Positions 1-10,144 of a stretch of DNA of 64,000 bases are shown here, one piece after another. A model generated the notes under the pieces. It saw only the letters and a list, made by a program, of their open reading frames with translations. It was not told the origin of the DNA and searched no databases. Location: assembly GCF_032884065.1 (NCBI RefSeq), contig NC_088880.1:25730715-25794714 (forward strand). The letters are read 5' to 3'. Made by a program: the position numbers and the translations under genes. The stretch comes from Artemia franciscana. Its lineage: Eukaryota > Arthropoda > Branchiopoda > Anostraca > Artemiidae. Position 1 is the stretch's first letter. Each line of letters starts with the position of its first letter.

Positions 1-1777
1 TACTGGTCAATAGTCAAGCTACAATGAACGGTTCTATAAAAGTTTGACTTTCGTATTAATTCACCAATAATTGTTTATTAATAATTATGTTAAAACTGCT
101 GCAATTAATGTACTTTGATTATATTAAATTAAAATATATATATAGGGTTTAAATTTTAATAACTTCAGAAAACAGAAATAAATTCAAATATTCTGTAATA
201 CCCAACTTATAAGTTCCACAATTGTACTAGTAAGCAGTCAAACCTCGTTCAAGCCTTTCACTTTAACTAGTCTACTGCTTTTCATGTATTGTGTAATAAA
301 ATTAATAAATGTAAAGTTGTATCAGGGGGGGGGGGGGGTACCGGGTCTGATCCTCCCACTGAAATTTTTCTTACTCATAAAAAGGTTACAAAAATGTATA
401 TAAACAAGTTTTTGATGTCTTTTATCAAGTCATTTATTTTAGAACAATTGTAATTAAATAGCTAATAAAAACAGAATCAATAAATAGTTAAGTTGCCATG
501 ATTGTTGTATTTTTGTTAATAAATTGAAAATCTTTAATATAACTAATAAATTCAAGGTCGTATCCGGGGGGGGGGGGGTATGGTACAGGATTTGAACCCC
601 ATCCCCCCGCTCTCTCCGAAATTTGGTAAATAGTCTAACATCTATCGACCTACTGAATTTGCAATCTATGCCAGCTGGGGGTGTGGCAAAAACGGGGGGT
701 TATTTGAGGTTTCTTTTCAAAAAAAAGAGAAATAGGGTCTGAAGTGAGGATGAATGGTATTTCAAGACCACAATTTTTCCGTGAGGAAAACCCTTTAAAC
801 CAATCACAACAGAAATAATTCTTCTCTATATCCCCCTAATTTTCTCAGGTAGATGATTTTTTCTATTCTTTCTTTCACCTTCCTTTTTCTGTTTCTTTTA
901 CTATTTCTTTGTTTCTTTGTTATTCGGTCCATTCATCCTACTTTTGAATTTCATTCTACAAGAAGGCTCATTAAATAATTATTTCATGAATGCATTTTTG
1001 TAGTTGTAATCTTTGTCATTATATTCAATAGTTTCTTTATATTAGGTGGTCAGTATTAAAAAGTATTAAGTCTAGGAAGGTAACTAACTTATAGCCCCAA
1101 CGTTGTCAGATTGCATCCTTTACTTGTGGTTACATTTTGCAAAACCAGTTGAAAATCTTAAGAAAAAGATGTATTAAATGTTAGAAAAATATCAAGAAAA
1201 AGATGCTAAGGATTAGAAGTTTGTGGTAGAGTTTCAAAACAGTAAACAAAACAACCCCATTTGGGTTTGGTGCACTGTGAGATAAAATAAGGATTTCTAG
1301 CGCTATCAGCGGTTTGGCTGTCTAAAATCAAAAGAAATTTTCTGCCATAAAAAGGCAAGTATGTTTGGCTAATTTTAGTTTGAACGTGCAATAATGTTCT
1401 ACCTATTTCGTTGGCAGTTATAGCAAATATTGTGTTTCGTACAAGGATGAGCCTTGTCTAGGTGTCTAACCTAGAGGTTCTCAATCTCTTTTGGGTTACT
1501 TATAATAAAAAATATGCTTTTTAAGTCTGATACACCAAGTTTTTTCAAAAAGGTTTTACCTTATTAAGCAATTGGGAACTTACCTTTTTAGAAGTGACTA
1601 TTCATTTAACAGCAAAAAATTAAAACCGGTTACTATTTTCCTTTGGGTAATATAAATTATCCAATTTCAACTATTTCAGTAATATCCATATTGAGTAACC
1701 ACAGTGGTCTCGGTCGCAGCGGCTGGTTGGGGTAAAAAGATCATACGAAATCATATTGAAAGCTCTGCATGGATCAT
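1..1777. other. AT-rich intergenic or intronic DNA with MITE fragments
   Basis: I see no supportable gene here. Two poly-G tracts, at about 327-339 and 565-577, sit in fragments (about 317-406 and 553-640) resembling the CAAGGCCGTATCC repeat family seen complete at 28184 and 57754; the second begins with a variant of that motif (caaggtcgtatcc). The rest is unstructured AT-rich sequence. A short minus-strand reading frame at 1206-1391 has no recognisable motif and I do not call it. Confidence 0.5.
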
Positions 1778-2450
1778 TTATTTAAAAAAAAAGAAAACCA
1801 CTAGAAATAACAGGGGACCTAGAACAGATCCTTGAGGTATTCCAAATTTAACATTACTGACTGATGAAACATTATCCCCTAGTTGCATATATTGAGTTCT
1901 TTCTTTTAAAAACGAGGACAGTAATTCAAGGAATGGTTCTCTAAAATCGCAATTTTCTAATTTAGCAATGAGTTTAACGCAGTCAATATAACGCAGTATA
2001 ATGAGGCAATAGTCAACGCAGTCAAAAGCTTTTAGAATATCAAGAAAAACAGAAGCAACTTTCATACCATTATCCAACGCATCACTCACAAAAGCTGTCA
2101 AAACTAAAATAGCATGCTCAGTAGATAAACCCCTCCGAAAACCAAATTGATTTGGATTATAAAATGACTTATTCTCCAAAAATTTAACCACTCTTTTCGC
2201 TATTAATTTCTCAAACAGTCTGGTTACTACTGGTAATAAAGAAATGGGCCTGTAATTTCCTAGTACATTTTTATCCCCGCCTTTATATAGACGAATAGCC
2301 TTCGCAGTTAAAACAACTTGGTCCTAAAACATTCATTAAATAAATGCACTAAATGACCGGAAATAACAGGGTAAATATACTTTAAAGTTTTAACTGTTAC
2401 AAAATCGGAGCCTGAAGCTCCAGTTTTCATATTTTTTCAATGTTTTAGAT
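1778..2450 (-). mobile_element. LINE reverse transcriptase fragment (Jockey/CR1-like), decayed
   Basis: Read on the minus strand from about 2450 down to 1778, this encodes the first half of a non-LTR retrotransposon reverse transcriptase. Motifs in order are a PVISGHLVHLFN-type stretch upstream, RLYKGGDK, NYRPISLLP, the LDILKAFDCVDY motif (catalytic Asp block A) and GIPQGSVLGPLLF (block B/4). The YADD block and everything after it are missing; the frame runs into a T-rich stretch near 1778. At least one frameshift lies near 2320, between the VHLFN part and RLYKGGDK. It is a dead, 3'- and 5'-truncated copy. The clade is inferred from motif style only. Confidence 0.85.
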
Positions 2451-2524
2451 GGCTCGGAAACATTGATTAGCTTCAAATATGCTGAAACATCACGTGCGTT
2501 CAATAAATAGTTTTTCGGTTATCA

Positions 2525-4970
2525 TAAGCTACTATGTTAGATTGCCCTTGCTTTATTAGCTATGACTCAGTTGTATCTTAATCGTCATTTTCTTTCAATT
2601 TAATTTTTACTACTGCTTCTAACTCATTGCCGCATCAAGCTCCCTGAGGTCAATTTTGCTATGCATGCTCCTCCTCCATTCCAATCTATTCAAAGCCTCC
2701 CTCTATACACCCTCCAAGAAGTTCCAGTTTCCCTTAAATATTTCCTTGCGACATCCTTCCTCTCGTTCGAGGGAGATTTCCCTTTCATTTGGCCCTAGAT
2801 AATCGGCTGACAAAGAGGTTCTTTGGCAATATGTAATCCTTTGTCCGAAAAACGTTTTCTACCTAACACAACCTTTCTCTCATTATAGCCATAGAAAGTG
2901 GGACTGGGCTACATTTTTCGTAAAGCCTACTGTTTGAAATATGGTCAGTCAGACGGGTACCCGAAACAATCCGTTGACAATTTCTCTGGAATACATCTAT
3001 CAGATACTTCTCCGTCTTTCGGAGCGCCCACGCTTCAGAATGATACTTCACTTCTGTCATCACTGTAGCTTCCAATATTCTAACCATAGTGTGTAAACTT
3101 ATGTTTCTTTTCTTCCAAGCTCTTTTCACTTGTGAAAAAAAAAGAAACACTAGGTTCTGGCTAGCTCACTGCACCCGTTGTCCTACTTATAATACGACCT
3201 TGGGAAGTTGTCCACTTGACCGATCTTCGTGTAATCCAATATTATTTTATTCTAAATTATTGACTTCTTTTTCAATTCTATTCTATACGTATATTTGAAT
3301 GCTACTTCTGTTAGATTTCAGCTACTTTTCATTAGATTATGTTTAGCTTTTCTTGGTGAGATTTTAGGTTGTATTAGATTTTTGCTACTTTTTATAGGCT
3401 ACTTTTTTCAGATTGCCCCTGTCTTTGTCAGCCATGACTAAGTCGGGAGTTATTTATCGACTCCTTTTTCAATTTTATTTTATAGGCATATTAATAGGCT
3501 AATATTTTGTGAGATTTTAGGTACTTTTTATAGGCCTCTTTTGTTAGATTGCCCTTGCCTTATCAGCCATGACTAAGCTGGGGTTATTTATCGACTTCTT
3601 TTTCAATTTTATTTTATAGGCATATTAATAGGCTAATTTTGTTAGATTTTAGGTACTTTTATTATATTCTAGTTTCTGTTGGTTAGATTTTTAGTAGGTT
3701 TTAGATCTAGTTAGATTTTAGCTAATTTTTGAAGGCTATTTTTTTTTAGATTGCCCTAGCTTTGTCAACCACGAATAAGACAGGACTTATTTATTGACTT
3801 CGTTTCCGATTTTGTTTTATATTTATTGACTATTTTTGTTAGATTGCCCTTGGCTTGTCAGCCATGAGGACTTAATTTTGACTTCTTTTTCAATTGTGTT
3901 CTATTGGCATATTTATAGGCTACTTTTGTTATATTTTAGCCGCTTTTTATTAGGTTTTAGCTACTTTTTTAGATTGCCCTTGCTTTGTCAGCCATGAATA
4001 TGACAGGGCTTATTTCTTGACTTCTTTTCCGATTTTGTTTTATATTTATTGGCTACTTTTCTTGGATGGCCCTTGACTTGTCAACCATGACTGAGTCAGT
4101 CTATTCTATAGGCATGTTTATAGGCTAACGTTGTTATATTTTAGCCACATTTTATTAGGTTTTAGCTACTTTTTAAACGCTACTTTTTTAGATTGCCCTT
4201 GCTTTGTCAGCCATGAATAAGACAAGGCTTATTTCTTGACTTCTTTTCCGATTTTGTTTTTTATTTATTGGCTACTTTTCTTAGATTGTCCTTGACTTTT
4301 CAGCCATGTCTAAGTCAGGACTTAATTATTGACATCTTTGTCAATTCTATTCTATAGGCATATTTATAGGCTACTTTTTTGTATTTTAGCTACTTTTTAT
4401 AGGCTGCTTTTGTTAGATTGCCCTTGCCTTGTCAGCTGTGACTAAGTCAAGACTTAATTATTGACTTCTTTATCAATTTTATTCTATAGGCATATTTATA
4501 GGCTCTTTTTGTTGTATTTTTGTTACTTTTTATAGGCTGCTTTTGTTAGATTGCCCTTGCCATGTCAGCCGTGACTTAGTCGGGACTAAATGATCTACTT
4601 CTTTTTCAATTCTATCCTATATGCATTTTTTTATCCTATAAGCTACTTTTGTTACATTTTAGCCAATTTTTTTTTAGATTTTAGCTACTTTTTAAAAGCT
4701 ACTTGTCTTTTTAGATTGCCCTTGCTTTGTCATCCATGACTAAGACAGGACTTAATTATCGACTTTTTTTCAATTCGTTTATAGGCTACTTTTGTTAGAT
4801 TTTAGCTACTTTTTATTAGATTTTAGCTTTTGCTGGTTAGATTTTGATTAGATTCTTAGGTTTGTTAGATTTTAGCTACTTTTTATTGGCTGCTTTGCTA
4901 TATTGCCCTTGCCTTGGCAACCATGACTAAGTCTAGACTTATTTATTGACTCCTTTTTCGATTATACTTT
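2525..4970. repeat. Degenerate tandem array (irregular 100-200 bp units), split by an RTE-like insert
   Basis: A loosely conserved unit recurs: gattgccctt, g(c)cttgtcagcc, atgactaag, gacttctttttcaat and tctataggcatatttatag followed by ttttagctacttttta. Copies are readable near 3410, 3545, 3748, 3840, 3971, 4070, 4190, 4287, 4417, 4546, 4717 and 4897. One further copy lies near 2540, on the other side of the RTE-like fragment at 2605-3235, so that element probably landed inside the array. Spacing is irregular, so this is an old or repeatedly rearranged array. Many units carry a pyrimidine-rich run ending in tatag, resembling a 3' splice site. The array abuts an exon at 4975. Confidence 0.75.
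2605..3235 (-). mobile_element. RTE-like LINE 3' end, 5'-truncated
   Basis: The minus strand encodes the C-terminal part of an RTE-like endonuclease/reverse transcriptase. Readable pieces are SQVKRAWKKRNISL, RILEATVMTEVKY, EAWALRKTE, DVFQRNCQRIVSGTRLTD and ISNSRLYEKCSPVPLS (2863-3150), then frameshifted pieces down to about 2640 matching the family's terminal segment. The same family recurs at 58590-59890 and 60524-61370. The upstream edge near 3235 falls inside the conserved LGSIIS-type segment, so this is a typical 5'-truncated dead insertion. It lies within the tandem array described at 2525-4970. Confidence 0.85.
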
Positions 4971-4974
4971 ATAG

Positions 4975-5118
4975 GCCTATTTATGGGACAACAATCAAGA
5001 TGTGGTTGATTGGCTGACGAATCAGTTGGATCAAAATTGTCCGAAGCCTATTATAGTTGAAAACTTGCGATGTCTCAAAAGGGACTCAGTTCTTTCCAAA
5101 ATGCGCTCTATGACTCAT
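4975..5118 (+). CDS. Penultimate exon of an unidentified host gene (gene A)
   Basis: This is a 48-codon open exon bounded by a pyrimidine-rich tract ending in tatag (AG at 4973-4974) and a strong donor CAT|GTGAGT at 5119. The product starts AYLWDNNQDVVDWL and ends VLSKMRSMTH; it is polar and alpha-helix-like, quite unlike the AT-rich repeats around it. The exon is phase 0 at both ends, matching the phase-0 exon at 7576, and joining them gives an uninterrupted C-terminus. The start is uncertain because the upstream array has many similar tatag sites. I do not recognise the protein family. Upstream exons must lie beyond the window or are too short to see. The 2,457-nt intron that follows holds an antisense Penelope-like element. 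Confidence 0.6.
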
Positions 5119-5400
5119 GTGAGTATATACCTTGTAGAATACAGTTGAATTAAAGTTATTTGTGGACCTCAAGGTCCTAATCTATGGTAAGTGTAGGGAT
5201 TTTTAAGTGATCAAAATTTATGTTTGTTAATTTTTTTGTAACCTTATCTCTACTGTGGAAGGGATGCCTTATGGCGGAAGGACACCCTGAAAATACGGCG
5301 ATATTTTTTTTTATATAATTAATTGTATTACACTCTAAAATTATTTTTATTTAGTTATTAACTGTCCAAACTTAAACACCAAAAACAAGAAGAACAATAG
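5119..5400. other. Start of gene A intron
   Basis: AT-rich intronic sequence beginning with the GTGAGT donor. It has no gene or repeat that I can define before the PLE-derived segment starts around 5400. Confidence 0.5.
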
Positions 5401-7440
5401 GGAATTTCTCAAGACAGTGGGAAACAAATTAGAATGAATATTTCGACCCTATGTCCAAGGGCCGTCCTCAGCAATAAAAAAATATATTAGAAGAAAAAAC
5501 TTACAACAGGATAAAATCAATAAAACTAAAATAAAAAATTTCTTCAAAACAGTCCCGGCATCCTTACCTTAGCGAAGTTCAACCAGGACTGATAAATAAA
5601 TTGTGATGAAACGAGCCAGTTCATTGAAATGAAAGAGAATCACTTAAAAACCCGTTTTTAATGCCAGCCTTGCTTTTTTGGCAGCTGATTTCATAGGTCT
5701 ATTTGTGACAGGTTATTATTATTATTAATCGTAAGTCTGATTTCAATTGCTTCTCGAACTACTTGTTTTATGCCTAGGTCATTGCTAATAATGGCGGATT
5801 CTTCAAAAAGTATTTTGTGGCTAGGATTTTCAAAAACATGGCTGCTTAAAGCAGAATCAAAAGAAACAGAAGTAATATTAGAATTCAGAGCTTTGGTGAT
5901 ATCATCCTTATGCTGTTGTAGGTGTTTTTGAAATTCTGGTGAGTTCTCCCTACTTAGAATTTGTCACAGTCGCATGGTATTTCATAGACACCTCTTTGGC
6001 GAGTAACTGGAGTTTTATCTTTACCAGACTTTAGGAGATTTATGATTTTCAAATTATTGGTAAATACAACATACAGATTATTTTATGAGCATACTTTTTT
6101 AAGATTCCTAGTGATTTTTGGGATATATGGGAGGTAAATTATGTTTTGGGGCTTATCGGGATTCTCACATGGTAAATTATCGTTGATTTTACGGGAATGT
6201 CTTTTCAGTCTCAGTTAATTGTGTTATTAATAGATAAAAGATGATACCCATTTCCAAAAAGTATGTCCCTGATAAAGTCTAGTTCAGCTGTGATGTAGAA
6301 ATCAGAACAAATGTTTAGTGCACGATCGACGAGATATATTACGACGGCTCTTCTGATTTGTGGGGGGGGGGGTTGATTTAAAATATAAACATCTATTGTT
6401 TTGTATTGGTTTTCTGTAAATAGCAAAATTTAGTTTATCTAAGCTACGAATAATTAGCATATCTAGGAATGAGATTTTATTCGCAATTTCAGTTTCTAAG
6501 GTACACTGTAAATTCTTATCCTATGTATTAAGGTGATTAAAAAAAAAAAAACTAGGTTCATTTTCCCCATAGTTCCAAAGTGAAATTACGTCGTCCATGT
6601 AACGTCCCCAAAAGATATTTTCAAAAAATACCAATTTAATGCCCAATTTTCGATATGCTCTACATAAATATTCGTTAGTAACCCGGAGAGAGGCGAACCC
6701 ATGGGTAAGCCATTTGTTTGTCGGTAGAAGGAATTACGGAATTGGAAATACATTGAGTACTTGTTACAAAGTTTAGCCAAGGTCACTAAAACGTCGCAAT
6801 CTAATCCTGTTGCTGAAACTTCTATTAAGTCATATTTTTCGTTTATTTTATTTACTAAAAATTGCTCGGATTCTGCTACATTAATATCTGTATACATAGA
6901 CACAATGTCAAAGCTACTGATGATTGTATTTTCTCAAACATTTATTTTTTTGAGTTTTTCAACTAAAACAACCGAATTACATATGTAAGATTTTTGAGGA
7001 AAAAGCAAAGGTTTGAAGGCTGTACGTTACCATTTTCCAATTTTGGAGGCGGAGGCTTTCGTACAAGCTACAATGGACCTTAAAGGAATGCCTTGCTTAT
7101 TTAATTTTGGTAGAACATAAAATTTTGGACAAAAGCTGCCCAGGGGAAAAATTTATTCTATAATTGTGGAGTAATTTTACCATTTCGTTTTAGATCTTTT
7201 TATTCTTTTATAATTTTGTTAGCAAACTGATCAGTATGATCGTCGGTTATAGTTTTATATGTAGTTTTGTCATTTGGATGTGCATAAATTTTTGTGTCGT
7301 AATCTGTCGTATCCATGACAACCAAAGAATTGCTTTTATCTACTATAGTTATAATAATGGACGGGTCTTTGCGGAGATTAGACAGAATTCTTAGGTCATG
7401 CAAATTATCTTGTTTTATATTGGCGGGGAGTTATTCATTT
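5400..7440 (-). mobile_element. Penelope-like element (RT plus GIY-YIG endonuclease), decayed
   Basis: The minus strand carries a Penelope-like element in N-to-C order. Near 7400-7200 is RKDPSIIIT followed by VVMDTTDYDTK. At 6903-6590 is the RT core with GLPMGSPLSGLLTNIYVEH, followed after a frameshift by FWGRYMDDVISLW, which contains the DD catalytic pair. Around 6426-6211 is IYRKP and SFINNT-type sequence. From about 6020 to 5691 is a GIY-YIG-like domain with GVYEIPCDCDKF, then VGRTHQNFKKHLQQHKDD, SSHVFEN and a terminal LTINNNNNLSQIDL before a stop at 5691. The 5400-5480 sequence is probably its 3' untranslated region. Stops and frameshifts (for example a stop right after CDKF) show it is inactive. 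The combination of YMDD-type RT and C-terminal GIY-YIG is diagnostic of endonuclease-positive PLEs. Confidence 0.9.
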
Positions 7441-7575
7441 TTTTTATTATTGATACCCTTTTTTATTCTTTTTTTTTCGACAATAAGATATCATTTAGTA
7501 ATTTGTTGAGGATTCTAGATAATTTTGTTTGATTTTATATTTTGAGGTTCATTAGCACCTAATTATGTCTTTTAG

Positions 7576-7761
7576 GACTTGCCAGAGATACGATTTGACG
7601 CAGTGACTCACATGGTGCAAGAAATGTCACCAACAGAGAGAAATGAGCTTATTAAAACTCTAATAAAACTAGAGGTACCTGGAGGAGCGCCGGCTGTTAC
7701 TGTAGATGCCCTACCAAAAAGCCCAATCCCCCCTCCTGTTCAAGCTGATAGTGATCAGTAG
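7576..7761 (+). CDS. Terminal exon of gene A, unknown function
   Basis: After a ttttag acceptor (AG at 7574-7575) an open frame of 61 codons runs to a TAG stop at 7759-7761. It begins DLPEIRFDAVTHMVQEM, continues SPTERNELIKTLIKLE and ends in a proline-rich, acidic tail (PKSPIPPPVQADSDQ). Codon composition and GC content are clearly higher than the flanks. The exon is phase 0 and continues the frame of 4975-5118. A 3' UTR of about 300 nt follows with AATAAA at 8052. I cannot name the protein; the helical segment plus disordered proline tail gives no decisive motif. It could also be spliced to a different upstream exon outside my view. Confidence 0.7.
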   Translation, partial: DLPEIRFDAVTHMVQEMSPTERNELIKTLIKLEVPGGAPAVTVDALPKSPIPPPVQADSDQ

Positions 7762-8051
7762 TTTTTTTTATTTATTGGTTTTTATTTCGTTGTTATCACT
7801 TCTTGTAGTTTTCAAGAGCTTTGGGCTTACCAAACCCGTGGGCTTTGGGCTTAAAGTAAAACCTGTTTTGTTTTAACTCATCATCACTTATTTATCTTTA
7901 ATCACAGTCATTTTTATGTGGTAAATAATGCCAAATTCTGAAATAACTTAATCAAAATATGTTGATTTTGGAAGACTTGAACCTTGAATAATTTTATTGT
8001 AAATAATTTACACCATCTTATAGATCCCGGGAAAACACGTTTCATGTATGC

Positions 8052-8057
8052 AATAAA
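8052..8057 (+). promoter_or_regulatory. Poly(A) signal AATAAA for gene A
   Basis: The hexamer AATAAA lies 290 nt after the stop codon of the exon at 7576-7761 and just before the satellite array. The intervening sequence is AT-rich with no open frame, as expected of a 3' UTR. Confidence 0.5.
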
Positions 8058-8124
8058 TGATTTTAGTAGTGGTATATCTGTTTCAACGTTATAAGTACCA
8101 AGGATACTAAAACTGAATTTCGAT

Positions 8125-9630
8125 TCTTTGGGCTGGTTAAGCGAAAACTTACACGAACGTATACGTCTTAAAAAATTAAGAAAATCTGGAAACTAAGTTT
8201 TTAACGAGAAAGACTCCCCTGTTCAGTTATGTAGTTTTTTTCCCTTTGTGGGTGACAATTTTGAAAATAAGGAACGTGTGAAAAATCAGCTAGCAAAAAT
8301 AAAAATATCCTGGAGCTCAAGAAACTGTAGCTTTCCTTATTGATGTAGCTGGTTAAGCGAAAACTTACACGAACGTATGCGTCTTTAAAAATTAGGAAAA
8401 TCTGGAAACTAAGTTTTTAACGAGAAAGACTCCCCTGCTCAGTTATGTAGTTTTTTCTCTTTGTGGGTGACAATTTTGAAAATAAGGATCGTGTGAAAAA
8501 TCAGCTGGCAAAAAAAAATATCCTGGAGCTCAAGAAACTAACTTTCCTTATTGATGTAGCTGGTTAAGCGAAAACTTACGCGAACGTATACGTCTTTAAA
8601 AATTAGGAAAATCTGGAAAGTAAGTTTTTAACGAGAAAGACTCCCCTGCTCAGTTATGTAGTTTTTTCTCTTTGTGGGTGACAATTTTGAAAATAAGGAT
8701 CGTGTGAAAAATCAGCTGGCAAAAAAAAAATATCCTGGAGCTCAAGAAACTAACTTTCCTTAATGGTGTAGCTGGTTAAGCGAAAACTTACGCGAACGTA
8801 TACGTCTTTAAAAATTAGGAAAATCTGGAAACTAAGTTTTTAACGGGAAATACTCCCCTGCTCAGTTATGTAGTTTTTTCTCTTTGTGGGTGACAATTTT
8901 GAAAATAAGGATCGTGTGAAAAATCAGCTGGCAAAAAAAATATCCTGGAGCTCAAGAAACTAACTTTCCTTATTGATGTAGCTGGTTAAGCGAAAACTTA
9001 CGCGAACGTATACGTCTTTAAAAATTAGGAAAATCTGGAAAGTAAGTTTTTAACGAGAAAGACTCCCCTGCTCAGTTATGTAGTTTTTTCTCTTTGTGGG
9101 TGACAATTTTGAAAATAAGGATCGTGTGAAAAATCAGCTGGCAAAAAAAAATATCCTGGAGCTCAAGAAACTAACTTTCCTTAATGGTGTAGCTGGTTAA
9201 GCGAAAACTTACGTGAACGTATACGTCTTTAAAAATTAGGAAAATCTGGAAACTAAGTTTTTAACGGGAAATACTCCCCTGCTCAGTTATGTAGTTTTTT
9301 CTCTTTGTGGGTGACAATTTTGAAAATAAGGATCGTGTGAAAAATCAGCTGGCAAAAAAAATATCCTGGAGCTCAAGAAACTAACTTTCCTTATTGATGT
9401 AGCCGGTTAAGCGAAAACTTACGCGAACGTATACGTCTTTAAAAATTAGGAAAATCTGGAAACTAAGTTTTTAAATAGAAAAACTCCCCTGTTCAGTTAT
9501 GTAGTTTTCTCGCTTTTTGTGAGACAATTTTGAAAATAAGGAACGTGTGAAAAATCAGCCAGCCAAAAAAAAAAAAAAAAATATCCTGGAGCTCAAGAAA
9601 CTGTAGCTTTCCTTATTGACGTAGCTTATG
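8125..9630. repeat. Satellite array, seven units of about 211 bp
   Basis: Seven tandem units start (at gctggttaagcg or gccggttaagcg) at 8132, 8348, 8559, 8771, 8981, 9192 and 9402, giving spacings of 216, 211, 212, 210, 211 and 210; the last unit ends near 9625. Units carry gttaagcgaaaactta, cgaacgtatacgtcttt, tcagttatgtagtttt, gacaattttgaaaataagga and tcctggagctcaagaaact. Inner units 3/5 and 4/6 share diagnostic variants (ggaaagtaag with cgagaaagact versus ggaaactaag with cgggaaatact), while the first and last units share older variants (ctgttcag, ggaacgtgtg, actgtagctttcc). No protein is encoded. Confidence 0.95.
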
Positions 9631-9998
9631 ATGTAGCTTATTGAAAAGACAAACGCTGCCCTAAATCCAAACTATGCATTAGCTTGGATGTGATTAAAAT
9701 TATTCAAGATTAAACTTCAGGTTATTAGTTAATTGACCTATCTTCAATAACATCGTTTTAAAAAGATTAATTTGGCTATTCTGTTATATTATCCTTTAAG
9801 TTGACCAGTGACTTGTCAATCAAATCCTTATTTTCTTCCGAGTCAAGAGCAATTAGTCATTAATTAATTTTTAAACTTTCCCATAAGCCTATATGAACCT
9901 ATCATCTTATTGATTGCTGAATTGCTCGAAGATTAGCTCTTTGATTAATTGGGTTAATTGGATTAATTGGGTGTTGCAACCATTTGGTTTGGCTTGTT

Positions 9999-10004
9999 TA
10001 TAAA
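9999..10004 (+). promoter_or_regulatory. TATA box candidate upstream of putative first exon
   Basis: TATAAA in the context ttgtttataaacaagg lies about 67 nt upstream of the ATG at 10071, which would place initiation about 30 nt downstream. Its meaning depends on the exon call. Confidence 0.35.
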
Positions 10005-10070
10005 CAAGGAAAGTTTCCGCTTGTTTCTTCCCATGATTCTACTGTGGCAACAAAGAAGGTAATTTACGCA

Positions 10071-10136
10071 ATGGAAAAATCTTCAAATTTGAATAACAAT
10101 CAAATAAGAAATCGCAGAAAATCCCTGTTTTCAGGT
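10071..10136 (+). CDS. Possible first coding exon (gene B)
   Basis: An ATG in good context (acgcaATGG) opens 22 codons reading MEKSSNLNNNQIRNRRKSLF then SG, ending at a near-ideal donor GGT|GTAAGT at 10137. A TATA box lies 67 nt upstream. The peptide is polar and basic with an RRKS phosphosite-like motif. Immediately after the donor the sequence becomes a G-rich repeat, consistent with an intron. I found no convincing second exon; the terminal exon at 17679-17825 is on the same strand and could belong to the same gene, but that is speculation. With so short an exon a chance arrangement is possible. Confidence 0.4.
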
Positions 10137-10144
10137 GTAAGTAG

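Noticed and set aside
7315..7509. Plus-strand open frame of 64 codons rich in Phe and Ile
   Set aside because: It is the reverse of the PLE N-terminal region, which has clear conserved motifs on the other strand.
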